DNA of 64,000 bases, from positions 77,818 to 141,817 of the forward strand of contig QAMW01000017.1 in the NCBI GenBank assembly GCA_003150235.1. Direction: 5' to 3'. The notes under the pieces were generated by a model. The model ran no database searches. It saw only the letters and a program-made list of their open reading frames with translations, and was not told the origin of the DNA. The DNA comes from Bacteroidales bacterium. GTDB lineage: Bacteria > Bacteroidota > Bacteroidia > Bacteroidales > Muribaculaceae. This document shows positions 34,904 through 42,013 of the stretch, in pieces; the stretch's first letter is position 1, and each line of letters starts with the position of its first letter. Both the position numbers and the translations under genes were made by a program.

Positions 34904-35635
34904 TTATCTTCTGTGTTGGTTGTAAGTCTTGCGGTCAAACTTGTAATATCTCGCCGCGCGGTGAGCCACACCGGTCTCTCGCTCTTCGAGAGGTATCACA
35001 TAGTCCATCATCGCGATTTTCTTGTGGAAGTTTCTGACATCTATCTCGCGGTCGTAAATCACCTCGTAGAGTGTGCGCAGCTGCGTGGCGGTGAATTTCC
35101 TCTGTAACAGGTCAAACAAGACGGCAGGATTAACGTCGATTACCCTCCGTATATATTCTATAGCCTCTTTTACTATAAGGTTGTGGTCGAAGGCGAGGTC
35201 GGGCACATCGGGGAGTGACACCCATGTTGACTGATGCTCGTCGAGCGACTTGTCAAGCGCCTTGTCGATTTTCACAAGCGCGAGGTAGGCGATTGTCACG
35301 ATACGCTCCACATGGGCTTTCTGGGCGCGTTCAAGCCAATGCACGTCGCGCGGGTCACGTGTGCGGTCTTTTGAGCCGAATGCCTTGAATTGCATAAGAT
35401 TGACCGATTTAAGACCCGTAAGCTCCATCAACACTCTTTTTGCCGCCTGGTCAAGGTCCTCATCCTGATAGATAAGGCTGCCCGGCAGTTTCATGTCGTG
35501 GTAAGCCTTGCCGTCTTCTACGCCATGGCGGTTGACGAGCAACAATTTAAGTTGCTCGCCATCAAATCCGATGACCACGCAGTCAACCGAAATATGATTG
35601 TTCGCCAGGGGCGGATAGGATAGATTGTTTTGCAC
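34904..35635 (-). CDS. Nudix-domain transcriptional regulator (AraR/NrtR type)
   Basis: 243 residues. The N-terminal Nudix fold (about 13-140) is followed by a C-terminal winged helix (about 170-230, KFTATQLRTLYEVIYDREID..NFHKKIAMMDYV). The Nudix box is degenerate: where the consensus has REUxEE the protein has RVLMEL (67-72), so two catalytic glutamates are lost and hydrolase activity is unlikely. It would act as a sugar-responsive sensor, as known for AraR of Bacteroides. First gene of the xyl operon, so it probably controls xylB, xylA and the symporter with xylose as effector (inference). Its promoter has a 9-bp inverted repeat over the -33 region. Confidence 0.85.
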   Translation of the reverse strand: MQNNLSYPPLANNHISVDCVVIGFDGEQLKLLLVNRHGVEDGKAYHDMKLPGSLIYQDEDLDQAAKRVLMELTGLKSVNLMQFKAFGSKDRTRDPRDVHWLERAQKAHVERIVTIAYLALVKIDKALDKSLDEHQSTWVSLPDVPDLAFDHNLIVKEAIEYIRRVIDVNPAVLFDLLQRKFTATQLRTLYEVIYDREIDVRNFHKKIAMMDYVIPLEERETGVAHRAARYYKFDRKTYNQHRR

Positions 35636-35664
35636 GGCGTTTTGTAAAAGTGTTTTTGATAATG

Positions 35665-35726
35665 CAAATATAGCGATGCTTTCTGTAAAAACAATACTAT
35701 TTTATATGTTATAAAGCATTGTTTTT
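35665..35726 (-). promoter_or_regulatory. xyl operon promoter and candidate operator
   Basis: Minus-strand TATATTTG (35665-35672) with ATTG 19 bp upstream (35692-35695). A perfect 9-bp inverted repeat aaaaacaat (35687-35695) / attgttttt (35718-35726), spacer 22, has one arm on the -33 element. Probably autoregulated by the Nudix regulator. Confidence 0.5.
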
Positions 35727-35855
35727 GTGTAGCGATAGTTATCGTAGCTATTACAATATCCCTAAATGCCTTATTGTAAGGAGTACAATAACTATTCTGT
35801 GTCTTATGTTAAATATAGTTAAAGAGATGCAAGACGTCAGTTTTCAGATTTCGCT

Positions 35856-36244
35856 GCGTAGCAGTAGGGGGGCTGGAATGCCGCCCGTGTGTCGACAAGA
35901 AAGCATTCATGGCGTGTGGCGGTCGCCTTTCCAGGCAATGTCACTAACTTAAGTATTTTGCCCGGAATGGGCAAGATGTCGTTAACCGCGGGTAGCCCCG
36001 AATGGGGCACCCGTGGAACGCAAGCCCTACCACAATATACAACCCTGAAAAGGGTTGTATAAATATATGCTAATCAGATGCCTATGCAACCCACTTCGGG
36101 GTTGAGCCAAGGAGAGAGGTGCTTGAGCCACGGGTATGCCTTCGGCATTACCCGCGGTTAACAAGATGAATCCCCTTGCGGGGATTTATGGCACTTGCGC
36201 TTAAGTTAGTGACATTGCCCTTCCAGGCGCCCCTACTGCTACGC
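35856..36244. repeat. Composite element: family B arms around family E
   Basis: Outer perfect 15-bp inverted repeats gcgtagcagtagggg (35856-35870) and cccctactgctacgc (36230-36244) enclose a complete family E element. It fills most of the 666-bp gap between the xyl regulator and the next gene; the remainder (35727-35855) shows no gene. Confidence 0.8.
35937..36216. repeat. Family E element, 280 bp
   Basis: Perfect 17-bp terminal inverted repeats aatgtcactaacttaag / cttaagttagtgacatt. Internal stem-loops: ccgcgggtagccccg, acaaccctgaaaagggttgt, gggtatgccttcggcattac and ccccttgcgggg. It has no open reading frame of interest and is the best-preserved copy. Confidence 0.88.
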
Positions 36245-36301
36245 GATTGTTTTTTTGCATTTTTCAAATGCCGCGATTGGTTGTTTTGCATTCCTTGGCG
36301 G

Positions 36302-36763
36302 TCAGTCGCGGAATATCGCGCCATTGACACTGATTTCAGCGCGATAGGGTATTGCCTTGGGTGAACGGGGAATTACGCGTGTGGTGTGATGATAGTATGC
36401 CTGCTGCTTGTCCCACGACCGGAACGACAGCTGACGCGTCTCTCCCGCCGGAATCGCGCACGGAATGTTGATGCTGCGCTGATGCAGCATCTCCCCGTTG
36501 ACCGACGTGTAGGTTATCGTTACGCTCACGAGGCTGATTTCCCGACGGCTGTGGTTGGTGACAAACAAGGTTTCCTGTCCGGAGCGGAGCGGCTTGTCAT
36601 ATCCACTAATGGTAAGGCTGTCGGTTGCCGGTGTGAGTTTGGAGGCATCTGCCGACACCGTGGCGTGTCTTGCCGCCTTGAGGTTATGACGCGTGGTCTT
36701 GGTGTCGGCGCAGGCATGGAAATATCCTGCCGCCAATATGAAAAACATGATGAGGAGTCGCAT
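36302..36763 (-). CDS. Small exported protein, function unknown
   Basis: 153 residues. A hydrophobic N-terminus (MRLLIMFFILAAGYFHAC) suggests export; Cys18 could be a weak lipobox. The rest is a beta-sandwich-like domain (SGYDKPLRSGQETLFVTNHS, ISLVSVTITYTSVNGEMLHQ, IPAGETRQLSFRSWDKQQ) resembling domains that describe hydrophobic-strand packing around an Ala/Gly-Glu-Thr turn. I recognise no named family. It follows the 193-residue protein gene after a short tandem repeat, on the same strand as the menG/DUF3078 genes. Confidence 0.7.
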   Translation of the reverse strand: MRLLIMFFILAAGYFHACADTKTTRHNLKAARHATVSADASKLTPATDSLTISGYDKPLRSGQETLFVTNHSRREISLVSVTITYTSVNGEMLHQRSINIPCAIPAGETRQLSFRSWDKQQAYYHHTTRVIPRSPKAIPYRAEISVNGAIFRD

Positions 36764-36770
36764 GATATAG

Positions 36771-36798
36771 CAGGTATTATATTACAGGTATTATATTA
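36771..36798. repeat. 14-bp tandem duplication
   Basis: Two copies of caggtattatatta in tandem, followed by a partial third, span the junction between two small exported protein genes. The second copy runs into the 3' end of the upstream gene. Confidence 0.8.
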
Positions 36799-37377
36799 AA
36801 GGTATATAGGTTCGACCGGTCCTGTCACGGGCATGGGGTATATCCTTATGCACCCGTCAAGGTCGCGCGGGCTGTCATCGCGTGTCGAGATTCCGAGACG
36901 CGAGATATATGGCAGCAGTCTCCAGAATCTCACCTTGATTTTCAATCCGTGTTTATGAAAGCCAAGATGACTGTCGTCGGTGAGTGTAAGCGTGAATTTC
37001 TTCGGCTTCAGCAGGCGGCTTCCGCCATCGCTGTCAGTAAAGATTGTGGCTGAATAGCTGCCGCGTTTTGCCGTAGGCGATAGATAGCCCATCACTGTCC
37101 CGGGAAGCACCGACCTTGCCGGGGAGCGCATGATGACCATGCGGTAGCGCATAGGGGTGTCGGATGTCGGGCGTTCGCCACTGTCAGTGTCGCGCTCGAT
37201 TACTACCGTCGCTCCGTCGGTAGTAAATTGCCAGATACCTTCTATCGAGTGAAGCGGTGTCGCGTCGAGACGCGCTTTTACGGCATCACGGTCATAATCG
37301 CGTATGGATAGCGGAGTTGTGGCGTACATGGCTGCCGCATATAGCCCCGTAAGGAGCAGCGTGAGGAGATAACGCAT
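36796..37377 (-). CDS. Exported hypothetical protein
   Basis: 193 residues with a signal peptide (about 1-19, LLTLLLTGLYAAAMYA). The remainder is a lipocalin/beta-barrel-like succession of strands (IEGIWQFTTDGATVVIERD, YRMVIMRSPARSVLPGTVMGYL, SYSATIFTDSDGG, KKFTLTLTDDSHLGF). The phrase IEGIWQF with later G-T-V-M-G-Y resembles conserved Bacteroidales hypothetical proteins, but I assign no function. It is 26 bp after the DUF3078-type gene. Confidence 0.75.
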   Translation of the reverse strand: MRYLLTLLLTGLYAAAMYATTPLSIRDYDRDAVKARLDATPLHSIEGIWQFTTDGATVVIERDTDSGERPTSDTPMRYRMVIMRSPARSVLPGTVMGYLSPTAKRGSYSATIFTDSDGGSRLLKPKKFTLTLTDDSHLGFHKHGLKIKVRFWRLLPYISRLGISTRDDSPRDLDGCIRIYPMPVTGPVEPIYL

Positions 37378-37403
37378 GTGAGGAGTATATAAGTGGTGGA
37401 CTA

Positions 37404-38816
37404 TCAGATGGTTTTAAACTGGTATTGCAGACCGAAACTCAATATCTCTTTCAGCTGCCATTTATGCCAGCGCGACCCTTCGACCGACGGCTGGCTGGAG
37501 TCGTAGCGGAGGTGTACATAGAGCTGTGTGGAAAGATAGCGGTTGATTGAGAAGTTGATGGTATTTTCCCAGCCGCCCTGAACGTAGTCGTAGTCGGTGA
37601 ACACAAAAAGGCGTGACAGATAGGAGATGTTCCACACGATGTCCCACGCCACCTTTACCTCGGCGTTGCTACCGACTTCGCTTACCGAATGTCGTCCTTC
37701 GCTGATGCCGAAGTTGGTTACCGGAATACGGTCGCTGGTCGACATTTTCAAGTTGTATGAGAGGGGCGCGATTGACACCTCGACCTTGAATTTCTTTTTC
37801 GGGTTGGTGTAGTTGTAGGTCATACCGACACCGAGGTTAAGCTCTCCGGGAGAGAGGAATGCCGCCTTCATGTCGTTGGAGTTGGGCGGATAGCTGTTCA
37901 GGAACTGTGTCTTGAACATGCCGTTGAGGGAGTAATACCAGTTGTTGAACGCCTTCAATCCGAGTGTGCCGTTAAACTGGAAAAGGTCTTCGCTTATGGT
38001 GTAGTTGTGTACCTCGTCTTGCGGCGCACTGGCTATCGCAAGCTTGTATTGGGTGGTTGCCTCGGCTATGAGGTTGGGATGGAACTTGTTGTTCAGTTTC
38101 ACGTTCCATCTCACATTGCCGATCATGTTGACATTGTTGTTGCCGCCCTGATACCAGTTGGGGCTTATGTACGCCTGGGAGAACTGGAGGCTGGCGCTGA
38201 AATCGTGAAGCCAGTTGCGTCGTGTCACTTCAAGTTGTGTCGCTTCCGACACTATCGGCGCCTGGACAGGCGATGTGACGATTTCTTCCTTGATCGTGAT
38301 TACCGACTGCTGAGGGTCGACTGTCGCCACATATTTCTTGGGGGGAGAGGGAAGGGTGTTGATATTGTAACGCACAGCTGCCGGATTGTGAATCATATAG
38401 TTCTGCTTGAGGTCGCGGTAACGGCGCGCACGTTCGGTTTCAATCTTTATCCAGTTGAATGCACTGTCTTCTAACAATGGCTCGGGGTTGGTGAAGTCAA
38501 GGCTGTCAACATAGTCGATACGGTCAAACACTACCGGCAGAAACGCTATCGACGGCAGCTCCGAGGGTGCGATTAGTCGCAGAGGTTCAGGTTCAGCCTC
38601 GCTATTTTGGATAGTATCGGTGATAAAGGCTGAAAACGGGTCGCTGGCGATTTCTTCAGCGATTTCCTCTTCAGTGAGGTCGGGATCGTTGTGGTTGATG
38701 TAGTCGAGCAGCGATGTGTCAGGTGTGACAGGTTGCTGAGCGGAGACGGTGCCCGTCGTCGCCACTGACATAAGAAGCGCAAATAGTGCGGATTTTAGCG
38801 GGTGATTGAATGACAT
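37404..38816 (-). CDS. DUF3078-type outer-membrane beta-barrel protein
   Basis: 470 residues from the ATG at 38816, chosen because it starts a clean signal peptide (MSFNHPLKSALFALLMSVA..VSAQ) behind an aaagg ribosome-binding-like stretch; an ATG 78 bp further upstream lacks a signal. An acidic N-terminal region (about 30-75) is followed by a segment with the marker NYMIHNPAAVRYNINTLPSPP, then a barrel with WLHDFSASLQFSQAYISPNWYQGGNNNVN, typical of DUF3078 proteins. Probably an outer-membrane barrel; its role is unknown. It lies 47 bp after menG. Confidence 0.85.
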   Translation of the reverse strand: MSFNHPLKSALFALLMSVATTGTVSAQQPVTPDTSLLDYINHNDPDLTEEEIAEEIASDPFSAFITDTIQNSEAEPEPLRLIAPSELPSIAFLPVVFDRIDYVDSLDFTNPEPLLEDSAFNWIKIETERARRYRDLKQNYMIHNPAAVRYNINTLPSPPKKYVATVDPQQSVITIKEEIVTSPVQAPIVSEATQLEVTRRNWLHDFSASLQFSQAYISPNWYQGGNNNVNMIGNVRWNVKLNNKFHPNLIAEATTQYKLAIASAPQDEVHNYTISEDLFQFNGTLGLKAFNNWYYSLNGMFKTQFLNSYPPNSNDMKAAFLSPGELNLGVGMTYNYTNPKKKFKVEVSIAPLSYNLKMSTSDRIPVTNFGISEGRHSVSEVGSNAEVKVAWDIVWNISYLSRLFVFTDYDYVQGGWENTINFSINRYLSTQLYVHLRYDSSQPSVEGSRWHKWQLKEILSFGLQYQFKTI

Positions 38817-38863
38817 AGCCTTTATCTTTACCAATAATGATTGAATCTTGAAAAAAAGTAGTG

Positions 38864-39604
38864 CTACTTTTTGACTCCCAGATATATGGTACATGTGCCG
38901 AAGGTGAGGCGCCGGAAGCGGCAGTCACTGAATCCGGCGTCGCGCATCAGCCGCAACATGTCGTCGCCCTGTGGGACGGCAGCGATGCTTTCCGGGAGGT
39001 AGCTGTAGGCGCGCACATCATGTGACACCGCTCTTCCTACGAGCGGTATCACATGGCGCGTGTATAGGTTGTACAAGGGTCTGACAATCGGTGATGGAGG
39101 CACTGACAGCTCTATGACACACAACACACCCCCGCGCTGAAGCACACGGTACATTTCACGGTAGCCGGCGTCAAGATGCTCGAAGTTGCGCACCCCGTAT
39201 GCCACTGTGATGCAGTCAAACACTTCCGGCGCAAACGGCAGGTCAAGGCAGTCGCCGGTCATGAATCTCACGGAGTCGCCTGCTCCGGCGGCATCCGCCT
39301 TTTGTTGGGCGATGTCGATCATGCCTTCGCTCAGGTCAATGCCTGTGAGACGTCCCGGACGCAGTTTGCGGTGAAGCAGCAGCGCGAGGTCGCCGGTGCC
39401 TGTCGCCACATCAAGTATGTGCTGGTGAGGATAGCGGCGGAGCATCCTCACCGCCTTGCGGCGCCATAACTTGTCGATGCCGAAAGTCATCATGCGGTTC
39501 ATGAAGTCGTAGGCTGGGGCGATTGAGTCAAACATCTCCCTCACCTGCTCCGTCTTGCTCCGCTTGTCGTCGTAGGGGTTTATCTTCTCTGCTTTTACCT
39601 CCAT
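38864..39604 (-). CDS. menG: Demethylmenaquinone methyltransferase
   Basis: 246 residues, UbiE/MenG family. It methylates demethylmenaquinone with SAM in the last step of menaquinone synthesis (ubiquinone is not expected in this phylum). SAM motif I is ILDVATGTGDLALLL (63-77); the acidic motif is LTGIDLSEGMIDIA; VMRD-type later motifs include FDCITVAYGVRNFEHLDAGYREMYRVLQRGG, the family signature. 6 bp after purC, so co-transcribed. Confidence 0.93.
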   Translation of the reverse strand: MEVKAEKINPYDDKRSKTEQVREMFDSIAPAYDFMNRMMTFGIDKLWRRKAVRMLRRYPHQHILDVATGTGDLALLLHRKLRPGRLTGIDLSEGMIDIAQQKADAAGAGDSVRFMTGDCLDLPFAPEVFDCITVAYGVRNFEHLDAGYREMYRVLQRGGVLCVIELSVPPSPIVRPLYNLYTRHVIPLVGRAVSHDVRAYSYLPESIAAVPQGDDMLRLMRDAGFSDCRFRRLTFGTCTIYLGVKK

Positions 39605-39610
39605 CGGCTG

Positions 39611-40561
39611 TCAGTTGCGTGTGGCAAGATAAGCCTCCACGTTTTTCTTGATACGTGTGTCAAGGTCGGTGTCGTCGGTCTTGACAAACGGCTCTCCGGT
39701 GATATGCTCGTAAAGCTCGATGTAGCGGTCGCTTACCGAGTCGCAGTATTCATCGGTCATTTCGGGCACTGTCTGTCCCTCCTTGCCCATGAAATCATGC
39801 TCGATAAGCCACTGGCGCACAAACTCTTTTGAAAGCTGCTTCTGCGGCTCTCCCTTGGCGAAACGCTCCTCGTAGCCGTCGGCGTAGAAATAGCGTGAAG
39901 AGTCGGGAGTGTGGATTTCGTCGATGAGATATACTTTTCCGTCACGCTTGCCGAACTCATATTTTGTGTCGACAAGTATAAGACCCTTCTCGGCGGCGAT
40001 TTCAGTGCCGCGCTTGAACAGCGCACGGGTGTAACGCTCCATGGTCTCGTAATCTTCCTTGCTTACTATGCCCTGTGCTATTATCTCTTCACGCGAGATA
40101 TTCTCGTCGTGACCTGCCTCTGCCTTTGTAGTCGGGGTGATGATGGGTTCGGGGAAACGCTCGTTTTCCTTCATGCCGTCGGGAAGCTTGATGCCGCACA
40201 GTTCGCGCATTCCTGCCTTATAGTCGCGCCATGCGCTTCCGGTAAGATAGCCGCGGATGATCATCTCCACGCGGAAGCCTTCGCATTTCAGACCTACTGT
40301 CACCATCGGGTCCGGAGTGGCAAGCTTCCAGTTGGGCACGATGTCGGCAGTCGCGTCAAGAAATTTTGCCGCAATCTGGTTGAGCACCTGTCCCTTGTAA
40401 GGGATACCCTTGGGGAGGATAACGTCAAATGCCGAGATGCGGTCGGTTGCGACCATCACCATGAGGTCGTCGTTGATGTCGTAGACGTCACGTACTTTTC
40501 CGTGGTACACGCTTTTCTGTCCCGGAAAGTTGAAATCTGTGTGGGTGAGAGTTTTAGCCAT
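39611..40561 (-). CDS. purC: SAICAR synthase (phosphoribosylaminoimidazole-succinocarboxamide synthase)
   Basis: 316 residues, the longer PurC type. It joins CAIR and aspartate with ATP in purine synthesis. Seen: QKSVYHGKVRDVYDINDDLM (ATP-binding start), DRISAFDVILPKGIPYKGQVLN, the substrate motif EVIIRGYLTGSAWRDYKAG-like region, TPTTKAEAGHDENIS, LVDTKYEFGKRDG and DEIHTPDSSRYFYADGY. Between phoH (53 bp) and menG (6 bp) on the same strand. Confidence 0.96.
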   Translation of the reverse strand: MAKTLTHTDFNFPGQKSVYHGKVRDVYDINDDLMVMVATDRISAFDVILPKGIPYKGQVLNQIAAKFLDATADIVPNWKLATPDPMVTVGLKCEGFRVEMIIRGYLTGSAWRDYKAGMRELCGIKLPDGMKENERFPEPIITPTTKAEAGHDENISREEIIAQGIVSKEDYETMERYTRALFKRGTEIAAEKGLILVDTKYEFGKRDGKVYLIDEIHTPDSSRYFYADGYEERFAKGEPQKQLSKEFVRQWLIEHDFMGKEGQTVPEMTDEYCDSVSDRYIELYEHITGEPFVKTDDTDLDTRIKKNVEAYLATRN

Positions 40562-40614
40562 TGTTGTAATTATGATTGATTATTATTGTTTTGAATTGAT
40601 GTCGGTTGACGGTG

Positions 40615-41619
40615 TTACTCTTTTTCCGCTTCGTCGAGTGTCGCCTTGATGTCGGCGGCCGCCTCTTCGGGATGTTCCTTCTTGAAATCGTCCCATTTCT
40701 GATAGGCGTCGACTATGCGCTGCACCAGCTGATGCCGCACAATATCCTTCTTGCCGAATTCAACCATGCCTATGCCGGGTACGCCTTTCAGCACCCGCAA
40801 CGCCTGAACCAGTCCGGAAGTCACGCTGCGAGGCAGGTCAATCTGGGTTACGTCGCCGGTGATAATCATCTTGGCGTTCATGCCCAGACGCGTGAGAAAC
40901 ATCTTTATCTGGTGGGTCGTGGTGTTTTGTGCCTCGTCAAGCACTATTATGGCATCATTAAGCGTTCTGCCTCGCATGAAGGCGAGCGGGGCAATCTGGA
41001 TTACATTGGTCTCCATATACTCCTTCAGCTTGACGGCGGGTATCATATCTTCAAGCGCGTCGTAGAGCGGCTGCAGATACGGGTCGATTTTGTCCTTCAT
41101 GTCGCCGGGGAGAAATCCGAGCTTTTCGCCTGCCTCGACGGCGGGGCGCGAGAGTATGATTTTTCTTACCTCGCGATTTTTCAGTGCTCTCACTGCAAGG
41201 GCTATCGCCACATAGGTCTTGCCGGTTCCGGCAGGACCGAGCGCAAAGGTAAGGTCGTTTTTTATCACCGAGTCTACAAGCAGCTGCTGATTGGGATTAC
41301 GGGCTGCTATCGGCTTGCCGTTGATGCCGAATATCACCACGTTGTCCTGTTTCATCTCTTTGGGTGTGTCGCCGTGAATCACGTCGAGTATCACATCCTC
41401 GGGAAGCTTATTGTATTTGGCACAATAAGCCTCGAGTTCTTTTATCTTTTTCTCAAACACTGCGGTTTCTTCCGGGTCGCCGATCACTTTTATGACCTGA
41501 CCGCGCGCCGCCATGCGCAGTTTCGGAAAAAGATTTCTGATAAGCTGCATGTTGCAATTATTTATGCCGTAGAAGCTTACCGGGTCAACACTGTCTATGA
41601 TTATTATCCTTTCAATCAT
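40615..41619 (-). CDS. phoH: PhoH family ATPase
   Basis: 334 residues. An N-terminal KH-like region (KLRMAARGQVIKVIGDPEET) precedes a PhoH P-loop domain with Walker A FALGPAGTGKTYVAIALA (about 132-149) and Walker B IIVLDEAQNTT, plus GDVTQIDLP and the arginine-rich GLVQALRVL segment. PhoH/YbeZ-type NTPases are linked to RNA metabolism with YbeY; the direct role is not settled. First gene of a phoH-purC-menG run. The plus-strand frame over this gene is a shadow. Confidence 0.93.
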   Translation of the reverse strand: MIERIIIIDSVDPVSFYGINNCNMQLIRNLFPKLRMAARGQVIKVIGDPEETAVFEKKIKELEAYCAKYNKLPEDVILDVIHGDTPKEMKQDNVVIFGINGKPIAARNPNQQLLVDSVIKNDLTFALGPAGTGKTYVAIALAVRALKNREVRKIILSRPAVEAGEKLGFLPGDMKDKIDPYLQPLYDALEDMIPAVKLKEYMETNVIQIAPLAFMRGRTLNDAIIVLDEAQNTTTHQIKMFLTRLGMNAKMIITGDVTQIDLPRSVTSGLVQALRVLKGVPGIGMVEFGKKDIVRHQLVQRIVDAYQKWDDFKKEHPEEAAADIKATLDEAEKE

Positions 41620-41712
41620 CCTGTAATATTGAGTTTACAAAGATACAACAATATTATGATAATATTAGTTAACTCCGAATTTTAGTAAAAGTTTTCAAAT
41701 CCACAAGAGGCT

Positions 41713-41878
41713 GTGCCTATTCAGCAATTCCAACAACTTGATTTCAACCAAATTGTAGGGATACTCCATGGAGCATCTACCGGTTTTAAGGCTAATTAAC
41801 CTCGTTTTCGGATGCACCATGGTGCATCCCTACCTGATAATGAAGATCTTATATTGGTAATATTCGCTGAATAGTTAC
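41713..41878. repeat. Family D 166-bp element, copy 2
   Basis: Ends are gtgcctattcagcaa (degraded) and tcgctgaatagttac. Internal palindromes gtagggatactcc/ggagcatc and ggatgcaccatggtgcatcc are kept. The length equals that of copies 1 and 3. The rest of the 394-bp gap (41620-41712, 41879-41947) shows no gene. Confidence 0.8.
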
Positions 41879-41947
41879 ATTGTTTAATCGCTACCTAAGT
41901 GTTAGAAACTACCGGATTATGGGGGTGGGAACGATCGGGAAATACGA

Positions 41948-41989
41948 AGTAGGAGGTAAACACCATATAATAAGTGCTTACCTCCTACT
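41948..41989 (-). terminator. Terminator after glgB
   Basis: A 16-bp stem agtaggaggtaaacac / gtgcttacctcctact with one mismatch lies 25 bp after the glgB stop. The T run on the minus strand is short, so strength is uncertain. Confidence 0.65.
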
Positions 41990-42013
41990 GACTTGTGTAT
42001 TTGAGAAAAAGTG

